Source: Streptomyces plumbidurans
GTDB taxonomy: Bacteria > Actinomycetota > Actinomycetes > Streptomycetales > Streptomycetaceae
NCBI RefSeq assembly: GCF_019857225.1
Contig: NZ_JAFJSY010000025.1
Coordinates: 62,001-126,000, forward strand
Length of the DNA stretch: 64,000 nt
Direction of reading: 5' to 3'
Part shown: one piece after another, positions 46,193-54,908 of the stretch
Layout: every line of letters starts with the position of its first letter
Numbering within the stretch: the stretch's first letter is position 1
Notes under the pieces: model-generated
The model's database searches: none
The model's input: only the letters and a program-made list of their open reading frames with translations
Told to the model about the DNA's origin: nothing
Made by a program: the position numbers and the translations under genes

Positions 46193-46621
46193 GTGGCCGT
46201 AATCAAGGTGACCGTCGAAGGCACCGAGTACGAGTGGGACAGCGACCGGCTCCTGGTCGCCGAAGCCCGCGAGTTGAAGACCTACACGGGCTTCACGCCC
46301 CCCAGGTGGCTCGCTGCCCTCGACGAGAGCGACCCGGACGCCATCGCCGCCCTCATCTTCATGTCGAAGAAGCGGGCCGGGGAGACGCTGCGGTTCTCGG
46401 ACCTCGACACGCTCGACTATGCCGACATCCAGCTGGACTTCGTCGAGCCCGAGCCGGACCCGGATGAGGCGGCTGCCGGCGGGGGAGCGGAGGCGGCGCC
46501 GGCCGCGGACCCTACGCCCGCGTCTGGCGGGGATGGGACGACCCCGACGCCCGCTACTGGCGCTACCTCGGATCCTTCGCCTACAACTTCAAGTACACCC
46601 CCGCCACCATCGGAGGCCTGA
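46193..46621 (+). CDS. tail assembly chaperone (short form, G)
   Basis: A 142-residue protein beginning at a GTG. The N-terminal 90 residues (VIKVTVEGTEYEWDSDRLLVAEARELKTYTGFTPPRWLAALDESDPDAIAALIFMSKKRAGE) are the helical chaperone core of the lambda G-type. The rest is a low-complexity Pro/Ala/Thr tail. A -1 frameshift near 46480-46486 produces the longer GT protein (separate entry). These proteins bind the tape measure and tail tube during tail assembly. Confidence 0.85.
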   Translation: MAVIKVTVEGTEYEWDSDRLLVAEARELKTYTGFTPPRWLAALDESDPDAIAALIFMSKKRAGETLRFSDLDTLDYADIQLDFVEPEPDPDEAAAGGGAEAAPAADPTPASGGDGTTPTPATGATSDPSPTTSSTPPPPSEA

Positions 46622-46695
46622 CACTCGACGAGTTCGACGTGCTCGCCGAGGTGTGCGACGAGCTCGCCAAGGACCCGCCGCCTCCGGTCGACTAG
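46193..46695 (+). CDS. tail assembly chaperone (long form, GT, by -1 frameshift)
   Basis: Reading continues in the -1 frame after the slip at about 46480-46486 (CGGGGGA; the 0-frame codons GGG GGA re-pair as CGG GGG). The -1 frame then encodes a Gly-rich linker, a RGPYARVWRGWDDPDARYW segment, and FAYNFKYTPATIGGLTLDEF and VLAEVCDELA up to TAG at 46693-46695. This is the standard T extension, and the frame contains no stop in between. The -1 (not +1) shift and the position before the tape measure fit long-tailed phages. Slip efficiency is unknown. Confidence 0.75.
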
Positions 46696-47054
46696 GCGCT
46701 CGCGGCGGGTTCGGCGGCGGCCAGGCGCCCACCGCACAGCGGGCACGTCGCCGCCGCGGTGGCGCGGCGGCCGGCTGACCCGGACAGGGCGGCTGCCGTG
46801 ATGAACGCGGCGATGGCGGCGAGGATGCTCAGCCACGCCGGGTGCACGGCGGCCGGCCACAGGATGAGCCGGCCGATCCCGCCGGCGTCCGGGTTGTAGG
46901 CGTGGATGGCGGCCACCACCGCGGCGATGACGGCGCCGAACTCGAGCAGGGCCACCCAGGCGAGGAACGAGGACCAGCCTCGCTTCTCGACGGGCTTGAC
47001 GTGCTGCTCGCAGTGCCCGCAGTGCGAGTCTTCCGCTTTCGTGTCGCTGCTCAT
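46692..47054 (-). CDS. inverted two-helix membrane protein with CxxC pairs at both ends (probable moron)
   Basis: A 120-residue protein on the minus strand inside the tail operon. It begins MSSDTKAEDSHCGHCEQHVK (CGHC), has two membrane helices (WVALLEFGAVIAAVVAAIHAY and LSILAAIAAFITAAALSG) and ends with TCPLCGGRL. Two zinc-binding CxxC pairs flank the membrane. A GGGGGG ribosome site precedes the ATG at 47054. Its stop and the stop of the rightward chaperone share the CTAG at 46692-46695. It is likely transcribed in the lysogen and inserted as a moron. Function unknown. Confidence 0.7.
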   Translation of the reverse strand: MSSDTKAEDSHCGHCEQHVKPVEKRGWSSFLAWVALLEFGAVIAAVVAAIHAYNPDAGGIGRLILWPAAVHPAWLSILAAIAAFITAAALSGSAGRRATAAATCPLCGGRLAAAEPAASA

Positions 47055-47136
47055 CTCAATCCCCCCTGAAGCACACACAGTTGGCGGGATGGTCCCACCG
47101 GCCCCAAATCCGGTCAACTCGATCAAGGGGGTGCGT

Positions 47137-47619
47137 ATGGTTGCGGGCTTCGAGATGCGCACCGGCAAGGACCTCAAGCGGATCGGTGCCGAGCTGCGGA
47201 AGATGGACAACAAGCAGCTGAAGAAGGAGTTCGGCAGCGAGCTGCGGTCCGCGGCGAAGCCGATGGTGCCGGCGGTGCGGGCGGCGATCCGGCAGATCCC
47301 TTCCAGCCGCGGCTACTCGGCGGACGGGCTGCGCGGCCGCATGTCGAAGGCCGTGAAGCTCGAGGTGAAGCTCACCGGCAAGCAGGCCGGTGTCCGTATC
47401 CGCGTCGACGGCCGCAAGATGCCCACCCACGAGAAGGCCCTCCAGGCGTACATGGAGGGCCTGAAGAAGCCGTGGCGGCACCCCGTGTACGGCAACAAAG
47501 AGGTGTGGGTCAAGCAGGACCCGTCGCCCTACTTCTACAAGACGGTCCGGCCCCTCGGTACGCGCACCCGCGTGAACGTCAACAGGGCCATGGACCGCGT
47601 CGCCAAGAAGATCACCTGA
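47137..47619 (+). CDS. HK97 gp10-like tail component
   Basis: A 160-residue basic protein with an AAGGGGG site. FEMRTGKDLKRIGAELRKMDNKQLKKEFGSELRSAAKPMVPAVRAAIRQIPSS resembles gp10-type neck/tail proteins, followed by KAVKLEVKLTGKQAGVRIRVDGRKMP and KPWRHPVYGN. Position after the chaperones (rather than before the tube) is unusual; it may be a tail terminator or completion protein. The membrane gene on the opposite strand lies between it and the chaperones. Confidence 0.72.
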   Translation: MVAGFEMRTGKDLKRIGAELRKMDNKQLKKEFGSELRSAAKPMVPAVRAAIRQIPSSRGYSADGLRGRMSKAVKLEVKLTGKQAGVRIRVDGRKMPTHEKALQAYMEGLKKPWRHPVYGNKEVWVKQDPSPYFYKTVRPLGTRTRVNVNRAMDRVAKKIT

Positions 47620-47672
47620 CCGTCTGACCGGCTCTGCCGCGTCCTGACCCCTCGAGGGGGAGGTGCCGCGGC

Positions 47673-50600
47673 ATGTCCACCATGGCCACGCGCGTCCTGT
47701 ACGACCTGGTCGCACGGGACAACGCGTCGAAGACGTTCGGCAAGGTCGGCGCTGCGGCCGACGGCATGGGGAAGAAGGGCGCGGCGGTCGGCGCGGCCAT
47801 CAGCAAGGGCCTGAAGCTCGGCACGGCGGCGTTCGTGGGATTCGCCGCGGTCTCCGCGAAGAGCGCCACCAGCTTCCAGACGGAGATGACCCGCATCTCC
47901 ACCCAGGCCGGCGGCTCCGCCAAGGACGTCAAGGTCCTCTCGGACCAGGTGCTGAAGCTGGGCGGGAAGGTCCAGCAGGGGCCGCAGAAGCTCGCCGACT
48001 CCCTGTACCACCTGAAGTCCGTCGGCATGGACAACGCGCAGGCGATGAAGGCCCTGCGGGAGGCGTCCGACCTGGCCGCGGTCGGTGGCGCCGACCTCGA
48101 GCAGACCACCAACGCGCTGGCGGGCGCGTGGCGGACCGGCATCAAGGGCGCCACCAGCTTCCACCAGGCCGTCAGCACGGTGAACGCCATCATCGGCGCC
48201 GGCAACATGAGCATGGAGCAGTTCAACGCCGCGATCGGCACCGGCATCCTGCCGTCCGCGAAGACGTTCGGGCTGAGCCTGCAGCAGGTCGGTGCGGCGC
48301 TCGCGCTGATGACGGACGAAGGCATCGACTCGGCGTCGGCCGCGACCCGGCTGCGCATGTCGTTCTCGCTGCTGGGCGCGCCGTCGGGTGCGGCGGAGAA
48401 GCAGCTGAAGAAGATCGGCCTGACCGGCCTGGACCTCGCGAACGCGATGCGCGGCCCGAACGGTCTGATCGGCGCGATCCAGCTGCTGAAGGACCACCTC
48501 GACGCGTCGGGCATGTCCGCGTCGGAGCAGTCGCAGTTGCTGTCCCGCGCGTTCGGCGGCGGCCGCTCCTCCAGCGGCATCCTCCTGATGATCAACAACC
48601 TGGATGTGCTGAAGAAGAAGCAGGACCAGGTCAACAACTCGACCGGCAAGTTCGACGACGCGGTCAAGATGCAGCGGCAGACCGCGGAGGCCGAGTGGAA
48701 GCGGCTCGTCACCGGCCTGGAGTCGCTGTCCGTGCGCTTCGGCACGGCGATCCTGCCGCCGATCACCGGCTTCGTCGGATTCCTCAACGACACCGCCATC
48801 CCGGGCGCGCTGAAGTTCGGCCGGGCGATGGCGTCGCTGATCCCCGTCGACCGCATCAAGTCGGCCGTCAGCGGCGTCCAGTCGACCATCGGCAGCTTCC
48901 TGTCCGGGCTGACCGGCAGCACCGGCATCGGCGGCTTCATCTCCGGTCTGACCGGCGCGAAGACGAAGAAGCCGAAGAACCCGATCGACAAGTTCCCCAC
49001 CACGGTCCTCGGCCCGGGGACGGGAGCCCCGCACCTCGGCTCGTTCCAGACGTCGTCGACGAAGGGGCCCGGGAAGGCGCTGGCCGCCGCGCCGCACTTC
49101 GGTGTCGGGCAGGTCGCGCCGACGACCGGCGTGCAGGGCAAGCCGCTCGCGCCCCAGCCGCACGGTGGGTCCGGGCTGGCCGCGCCGCTCATCAAGCCGA
49201 AGACGGCCCCGCCCAAGTCCGCGGCGCAGCAGCTCGGTGAGACCGTCCGCAAGGCCGTCTCCGGGGGCATCGAGGGCGTCGACTGGGGCAAGCTCGGCGC
49301 GGGCCTCGGCAAGGGCCTCGTCACGGCGATCGGCTGGGTCGGCAAGCACACCGCGGACCTGACGAAGAAACTCGCCGGCGTCATCGGGAAAATTGACTTC
49401 GTGCAGGTCGGCAAGGCGTTCGGTGCCTCCGCCATCCCGCTCGCCATCGGCTTCATCACGAATTTGTTCGAGCCGCTGTTCAGCCTGGACTTCTGGAAGA
49501 AGCACTGGCTGGACACGATCATCGCGGTCATCAGCGTGATCCCCATCGGACGGCTCGCCAGCGGCCTCGGGAAGATCTTCGAGCACATCCCCTTCCTGAA
49601 GATCTTCAAGCCGCTGCTGGACGGCATCGGCAAGCTCGGCGGCTACATCGAGAAGGGCCTGGGGAAGGTCTTCGGGCCGGTCGGGCGCGGCATCAAGGAC
49701 GGCTTCACGAAGGCGCTGCCGGAGGCCGGCGGGTTCATCGCCGACCTCGCCGAGCGGTTCGTGTTCAAGCCGGCCCGCAGTCTCGCCACCACCGCCAAGC
49801 TGATCCCGAAGGCGATCGGGTCCGGCATCGAGAGCGGCGTCTCGTTCATCACCGAGAAGGCCATCAACGTCGGCAAGGCCATCCTCAGGCCCTTCGCGGA
49901 CGCGGGCAGCTGGCTGCTGGGCAAGGGCAAGTCCGTCGTGTCCGGCCTGAAGAACGGTGTCGTCAACGGGGCGAAGGCGATCGGCTCCTGGGTGAGCACG
50001 CACGTCAACCAGCCCGTCATCAACGCCTTCAAGACGGCCGGGTCGTGGCTGCTGGGCAAGGGCAAGTCCGTCGTGTCCGGCCTGAAGAACGGCGTCGTCA
50101 ACGGGGCGAAGGCGATCGGCGGCTGGATCACCTCGCACGTCATCCTGCCGGTCACGGAACGGTTCGTGTCGTCCGCGTCGTGGCTGGTCACGCGCGGTAA
50201 GTCGCTGGTGTCCGGGTTCAAGAACGGCATCGTGTCGATCGCGAAGAGCATCGGCTCGTGGGTCACCAGCCACGTCAACCGGCCCGTCATCGGCGTGTTC
50301 AAGACGGCCGGGTCGTGGCTGAAGAGCGCGGGCGGCCACCTGCTGTCGGGCCTGAAGAGCGGAATCGTCAGCGGCGTCAAGGGCATCGGCTCCTGGCTCA
50401 AGAAGTACCTGATCGATCCGATCGTCGGAGCCGTCAAACGCTTCTTCGGTATCCGCTCGCCCTCGACGGTGTTCGCCGGGATCGGCGGTCACCTCGTGTC
50501 CGGCCTGATGAAGGGCATGGCGAAGACCTCGCCCACGGCCATCGCCAAGAAAGTTTTCGGCAGCCTTCCCAAGGCGCTCGGCGCGATCGCGAAGAAGGGC

Positions 50601-52343
50601 CTGGTCTCCCTCACCGACCTGCCGTCGAAGGCCCTCAAGGCGCTCGGCGGCCTCGGCGGGGACTTCCTCGGCCTGCTCGGCCTGGGCGGCGGCGGGGGCG
50701 GCTCCTCCGCGAACCAGAAGATCGGGCAGGTCCTCGCCGCGGCCCGCGGCTGGTCCGGCCCGCAGTGGGCCGCCCTGAGGAACTTGTGGAACGGCGAGTC
50801 CGGCTGGAACGAGCGCGCACTCAACAAGAGCAGCGGCGCGTACGGCATCCCGCAGTCGCTGCCCGCGAGCAAGATGGCCTCCGCCGGATCGAACTGGCGC
50901 ACCAGCGCAGCCACCCAGATCAAGTGGGGCCTGTCCTACATCGCCTCCCGCTACGGCAATCCGCTCAACGCCTACTCGGCGTGGCTGTCCCGCTCCCCGC
51001 ACTGGTACGCCAAGGGCACCCGCGGCGCCGCCAAGGGCCTCGCCTGGGTGGGCGAGAAGGGCGCCGAGCTCGTCAACTTCTCTGGCGGCGAGGACGTCCT
51101 CAACCACGACGACTCGATGGCGTTCGCCCGCACTCACGGCATCCGCCTGCCCGGCTACGCCTCCGGCACCATCTCCAATGCCGCGGACCGGGTCAGCCGC
51201 GACAAGCGCCGGGTGCAGGACGCCAAGGACGCCGTCTCCCGCGCCCGGCGGCGCAGGAAGGGCGAGGCCGCCGCGGAGAAGAAGCTCCAGGCCGCCGAGA
51301 AGGAACTGAAGGCCGCGGAGATCGCGCTCAGCAACGCCAAGCGCAGCGCGAAGACGTCCATCTCCAACTCGATCGCGACCGGCCTGCAAAAGAGCCTCGC
51401 CACGGGCACATCGTCGGCGATCACCTCGGCGGTCAAGTCGCTGGCGACGAAGCTGCTCAACGCCGGCTACTCCGGCACCGCCAAGACCGTCCAGAAGCAG
51501 GGCGGGCAGCTGGCGTCGCTGTCGACGAAGCGCGCCTCGATCGCCTCGCAGATCTCGGCCGCCAACAGCTACGCCAGCGATCAGGCGTCGAACATCAAGG
51601 ACTTCTTGTCCTTCAGCGGCACGTCGGCGACGTCGATCGGCTCGCTGATCTCGCAGATCTCATCGCAGCAGAAGACCGCCTCCGGGTTCGCGTCGCTGAC
51701 CAAGCAGCTCAAGTCCCGGGGCGCGTCGAAGGACCTCCTCGCGCAGCTGGCGGCGTCCGGGCCGGGCAGTCAGCTCGCGACGCTGCTGGGCGGGTCCGGT
51801 GTCACCAACGCCGACATCCAGAAGCTGAACGCGCTGACCAAGTCCGGCAACAGCCTCGCCACGTCCTTCGGCAAGACGATGGCCGACACCATGTACGACA
51901 GCGGCGCCCAGGCCGCGAAGGGATTCCTGACCGGGCTGACCAGCCAGGAGAAGGACCTCGACAAGGCCATGGCGAAGCTGGCCGCTTCGCTGGTCAAGGG
52001 CGTCAAGAAGAAGCTGAAGATCAAGAGCCCGTCGCAGGTGTTCCGCGACGAGATCGGTAAGCAGATCGCCCTCGGCATGGTGCAGGGCATGGACCAGCAC
52101 CGCCCGCACGTCGCCGCCGCGGCCCGCCGCCTCGCCGACACCGCGTACGGGTCGGCCAGCGGCCCCAAGACGGCCGACGCCATGTTCGAACGGTTCGCGC
52201 GCGCCATGGCCGGCACCGGAACCGAAGTCCACGTCCACTTCGACGACCCCGCGCTGAGGGACCTCGTCCGCGCCGAGGCCAGGCCCGTGGTCAAGACGGC
52301 CCTCGCCAAGTTCGCGCACGACCAGAAGGTGGGGAACCGGTAG
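47673..52343 (+). CDS. tail tape measure protein with lysozyme-like domain
   Basis: A 1556-residue protein with a GGGGGAGG site. The N-terminal 350 residues match the phage tape-measure core (FQTEMTRISTQAGGSAKDVKVLSDQVLKLGGKVQQGPQKL; TNALAGAWRTGIKGATSFHQ; EGIDSASAATRLRMSFSLLG). Long hydrophobic and coiled regions follow, then four 45-residue repeats (residues about 750-920). Residues 1016-1110 form a lytic-transglycosylase-like domain (WNGESGWNERALNKSSGAYGIPQSLPASKM ... YIASRYGNPLNAYSAW), with the Glu in GESGWN probably catalytic. The C-terminal part is again helical. It sets tail length and probably helps DNA entry by cutting peptidoglycan. Confidence 0.92.
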   Translation: MSTMATRVLYDLVARDNASKTFGKVGAAADGMGKKGAAVGAAISKGLKLGTAAFVGFAAVSAKSATSFQTEMTRISTQAGGSAKDVKVLSDQVLKLGGKVQQGPQKLADSLYHLKSVGMDNAQAMKALREASDLAAVGGADLEQTTNALAGAWRTGIKGATSFHQAVSTVNAIIGAGNMSMEQFNAAIGTGILPSAKTFGLSLQQVGAALALMTDEGIDSASAATRLRMSFSLLGAPSGAAEKQLKKIGLTGLDLANAMRGPNGLIGAIQLLKDHLDASGMSASEQSQLLSRAFGGGRSSSGILLMINNLDVLKKKQDQVNNSTGKFDDAVKMQRQTAEAEWKRLVTGLESLSVRFGTAILPPITGFVGFLNDTAIPGALKFGRAMASLIPVDRIKSAVSGVQSTIGSFLSGLTGSTGIGGFISGLTGAKTKKPKNPIDKFPTTVLGPGTGAPHLGSFQTSSTKGPGKALAAAPHFGVGQVAPTTGVQGKPLAPQPHGGSGLAAPLIKPKTAPPKSAAQQLGETVRKAVSGGIEGVDWGKLGAGLGKGLVTAIGWVGKHTADLTKKLAGVIGKIDFVQVGKAFGASAIPLAIGFITNLFEPLFSLDFWKKHWLDTIIAVISVIPIGRLASGLGKIFEHIPFLKIFKPLLDGIGKLGGYIEKGLGKVFGPVGRGIKDGFTKALPEAGGFIADLAERFVFKPARSLATTAKLIPKAIGSGIESGVSFITEKAINVGKAILRPFADAGSWLLGKGKSVVSGLKNGVVNGAKAIGSWVSTHVNQPVINAFKTAGSWLLGKGKSVVSGLKNGVVNGAKAIGGWITSHVILPVTERFVSSASWLVTRGKSLVSGFKNGIVSIAKSIGSWVTSHVNRPVIGVFKTAGSWLKSAGGHLLSGLKSGIVSGVKGIGSWLKKYLIDPIVGAVKRFFGIRSPSTVFAGIGGHLVSGLMKGMAKTSPTAIAKKVFGSLPKALGAIAKKGLVSLTDLPSKALKALGGLGGDFLGLLGLGGGGGGSSANQKIGQVLAAARGWSGPQWAALRNLWNGESGWNERALNKSSGAYGIPQSLPASKMASAGSNWRTSAATQIKWGLSYIASRYGNPLNAYSAWLSRSPHWYAKGTRGAAKGLAWVGEKGAELVNFSGGEDVLNHDDSMAFARTHGIRLPGYASGTISNAADRVSRDKRRVQDAKDAVSRARRRRKGEAAAEKKLQAAEKELKAAEIALSNAKRSAKTSISNSIATGLQKSLATGTSSAITSAVKSLATKLLNAGYSGTAKTVQKQGGQLASLSTKRASIASQISAANSYASDQASNIKDFLSFSGTSATSIGSLISQISSQQKTASGFASLTKQLKSRGASKDLLAQLAASGPGSQLATLLGGSGVTNADIQKLNALTKSGNSLATSFGKTMADTMYDSGAQAAKGFLTGLTSQEKDLDKAMAKLAASLVKGVKKKLKIKSPSQVFRDEIGKQIALGMVQGMDQHRPHVAAAARRLADTAYGSASGPKTADAMFERFARAMAGTGTEVHVHFDDPALRDLVRAEARPVVKTALAKFAHDQKVGNR
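49931..50470 (+). repeat. four 135-bp tandem repeats in the tape measure gene
   Basis: Starting at 49931, 50066, 50201 and 50336 the sequence repeats with a 135-base (45-codon) period. The core encodes KSVVSGLKNGVVNGAKAIGSW followed by V-x-x-HV-x-x-PV and K-TAGSW. The first two units are nearly identical in DNA; the last two have diverged (KSLVSGFKNGIVSIAKSIGSW, GHLLSGLKSGIVSGVKGIGSW). Each unit would add length to the tape measure, so the repeat number could tune tail length. Confidence 0.8.
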
Positions 52344-53821
52344 TGGGCATTTCCTACATCGCCTCCGGATCCCTCGCGCAGGGCACCGACACCATCACGC
52401 CTGCCTACCCGGCGGGTGTGGTGGCCGGACAGCTCGGCGTCCTCCAGGTCGTCTCCGCTCACCCGGACGAGGCGACGCCGTCGACGCCGAACGGCTGGAC
52501 ACGCGTCGGCACGTTCTCCGGCGGGGGCGGCACGTTCGGGCTGAACACCGGGGCTCGCAGGCTGACATGGTTCGTGCGCGAACTGGGCGGCTCGGACGCA
52601 CAGCCGACGGTGAGCATCCCGTCGGCGACAGGGTCGGCCATCGGCGGGCGTATCTCCGTCCTGTCCCGCAGCACCGGGGTGGGCTGGCTGTGGTCTGCCT
52701 CCTTCGGCGAGGACACGTCCTCCGGTACCGGGTTCTCGGCCGCCTGCTCCAGCACGGTGACCTTCCGGCCGGGTGACTTCTGCCTGCTGGGCTACGGATG
52801 GAACACGCAGACGGCGTCCACCAGTGCGCGGGCCGCGGCCGCGTCGGGTATCACGTTCAACACGGCCACCTCGCACCTAGGCGACGCCATCACCTCCGGT
52901 GACGGGGCCAGGCTGACGATGGCGGAATCGTCGGTCACCTCCGGAACAGCTGCGGCGACACCGACGGTGACGGCCACACTGACCGCGGCGGCCACCGGCG
53001 TCGGCGGCGTGCTCAGGCTGCGGGAGGACGTCCCCAAGGGCGTCATCACCGCGACGCCGCAAACAGTGTTCCCGCCCCGCAATATCGTCTCCGTCACCGA
53101 GATGCTCGCCGGTGACGTCGTCTCCGCGACCCTCTACCGGGAGACCGACGCAGCCGGCCTCGTCGAGCTGCGCGCCTCCTCCGCCGTGGACGTCACCGGC
53201 GAGGACGCCCTCGTACGCGTCGACGGCGAGCAGCCGTTCGGTGTCGAAGTCGCCTACGCGGCACGGCTCGTCGACAGCCTCGGCGACGAGTCCCTCATCT
53301 TCTCCGGGCCGATCACGTCCACCGTCGACTCCGATGTCATCTCCGATGCCGTCCGCGGCGTCGGCTCCATCGCCTTCATCGAGGACTGGCCCGACTTCAA
53401 GCGCACCCGGGACGCGACCACCATGAACGTCGGCGGCCGCTACGTCACCGTCGGCCGGCCCCGCTCCAAAGCCCAGTCCACGATCACCGTGTCCGTCGAC
53501 ACGAACGCCGACCGCGACGCCCTCGACCAAGTCCTGAACGGGCTGACCGAGGGCGTACTGCTGATCCGCAAGCAGGTCACCAACAGCCGCGTCGACGGCT
53601 ACATGGCGCTCATCGACGACGACGAAAAGCCCGACTGGCAGACCGAGCACACCGAATGGGACCTGAACGTCGCCGAGTCCGAGGCGTGGCCGGACTCCCT
53701 CGAGGCCGCGGGCTTCACCCTCGCCGACCTCGCCGACAACTTCACCACGCTCCAGGACCTCGCCGACTTCTTCGCCGGCGGCACCCTCCTGGACGTCGCC
53801 CTCTACGACTTCGGCGGCTGA
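52343..53821 (+). CDS. distal tail / minor tail protein
   Basis: A 492-residue protein starting with GTG overlapping the tape measure stop. A beta-rich N-terminal domain (YIASGSLAQGTDTITPAYPAGVVAGQLGVLQVVSAHPDE), then GYGWNTQTASTSARAAAASG and a C-terminal block (IEDWPDFKRTRDATTMNVGGRYVTVGRPRSKAQSTITVSVDTNADRDALDQVLNGLTEGVLLIRKQV) typical of siphovirus distal tail proteins that close the tube. It lies at the right point after tape measure. Confidence 0.8.
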   Translation: MGISYIASGSLAQGTDTITPAYPAGVVAGQLGVLQVVSAHPDEATPSTPNGWTRVGTFSGGGGTFGLNTGARRLTWFVRELGGSDAQPTVSIPSATGSAIGGRISVLSRSTGVGWLWSASFGEDTSSGTGFSAACSSTVTFRPGDFCLLGYGWNTQTASTSARAAAASGITFNTATSHLGDAITSGDGARLTMAESSVTSGTAAATPTVTATLTAAATGVGGVLRLREDVPKGVITATPQTVFPPRNIVSVTEMLAGDVVSATLYRETDAAGLVELRASSAVDVTGEDALVRVDGEQPFGVEVAYAARLVDSLGDESLIFSGPITSTVDSDVISDAVRGVGSIAFIEDWPDFKRTRDATTMNVGGRYVTVGRPRSKAQSTITVSVDTNADRDALDQVLNGLTEGVLLIRKQVTNSRVDGYMALIDDDEKPDWQTEHTEWDLNVAESEAWPDSLEAAGFTLADLADNFTTLQDLADFFAGGTLLDVALYDFGG

Positions 53822-53822
53822 C

Positions 53823-54908
53823 ATGCTCGAGATGTCGGACCAGGCCCTCGCCGTCGTCCAGCGCAGCTTCACCATGGTCGTCCGCGCCGAATCGTGGCGC
53901 TCCGGTGAACTCCTCGCCGACAACATCCCCGTGTCCGACGGCAGCGAGGAAGCCGACCGCTCCGTGAACGTGCCGGAGACGGTGACGCTGAACATCCCGC
54001 GCCGCGACCGCGGCTTCAACTGGGATCCCGGATCCGACCCGGACCATCCGCTCGCCGCGTACGGGCAGCAACTGCGGATCTCCTACGGCGTCGACCTCGG
54101 CAACGGCGACTTCGAGTGGATCGACCGCGGCTGGTTCCTGATCACCGACAGTTCAGCGGACGGCGACACCGTGTCCGTCACCTGCCACGGCCTGCTCACC
54201 CTCATCGATGAGGCCAAGTTCGTCAGCCCCTTCCAGCCGAAGGCGACGGACACGCTGGCGTCCACGACGCGCGCCCTGGTCGAGCCCGCCCTCACGGTCG
54301 TCTTCGACGGGACCCTCGTGGACCGGCCGGTCACGGCCGGCATGCAGTGGGACTCCGACCGGATGCAGGCCCTCAACGACGTCCTCGACGCGTGGGCCGC
54401 CGAATCGAGGGTCACGGTCGACGGCTACCTGCTCGTCGAACCCGTCGTCGACGTCGGCACCCCGGTCCTCGCCCTGACCGACGGCCAGGGCGGCACCGTC
54501 ATGCGCTGGCAGGGCAGCACGACCCGGGACGGCGCCTTCAACGTCGTCGTCAGCCAGGGCGAGGACGCCGACGGCAACCAGATCATCGGCACCGCCTACG
54601 ACCTCAGCTCACCCTTCCGGTTCGGCGGCCCCTTCAACCCGCTTCCCGTTCCCTACTTCAACCAGTCGGACCTGCTGACCACGGTCGACCAGTGCCGCAA
54701 GAACGCGGCCGCCACCCTCATCCAGAAACGGCGCTCCGCCGACCGGAAACTGGAGGTCACGATGGTGCCGCACCCCGGCATCCAGTTCGGCGACACCATC
54801 ACCGCCACCAGCGACGACCTCGACGGCGTGGCCTGCACCGTCGAGGCGTACACGCTGCCGTACTCGCCGGGCCAGATGACCACCACGATCCGGGTGCCGT
54901 TCTCGTGA
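53823..54908 (+). CDS. minor tail protein (DUF5047-like tail hub)
   Basis: A 361-residue protein with FTMVVRAESWRSGELLADNIPVSDGSEEADRSVNVPETVTLNIPRRDRGFNWDPG and GWFLITDSSADGDTVSVTCHGLLTLIDEA, a pattern I associate with DUF5047-type hub or tail-tip proteins of actinophages. It follows the distal tail gene by one base. It probably forms part of the baseplate. Confidence 0.72.
   Translation: MLEMSDQALAVVQRSFTMVVRAESWRSGELLADNIPVSDGSEEADRSVNVPETVTLNIPRRDRGFNWDPGSDPDHPLAAYGQQLRISYGVDLGNGDFEWIDRGWFLITDSSADGDTVSVTCHGLLTLIDEAKFVSPFQPKATDTLASTTRALVEPALTVVFDGTLVDRPVTAGMQWDSDRMQALNDVLDAWAAESRVTVDGYLLVEPVVDVGTPVLALTDGQGGTVMRWQGSTTRDGAFNVVVSQGEDADGNQIIGTAYDLSSPFRFGGPFNPLPVPYFNQSDLLTTVDQCRKNAAATLIQKRRSADRKLEVTMVPHPGIQFGDTITATSDDLDGVACTVEAYTLPYSPGQMTTTIRVPFS

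Noticed and set aside
47535..51389. A 1284-codon leftward open frame opposite the tape measure gene
   Set aside because: It is the antisense shadow of a repetitive, GC-rich coding region; the product is low-complexity and the rightward frame has clear tape-measure and lysozyme motifs.
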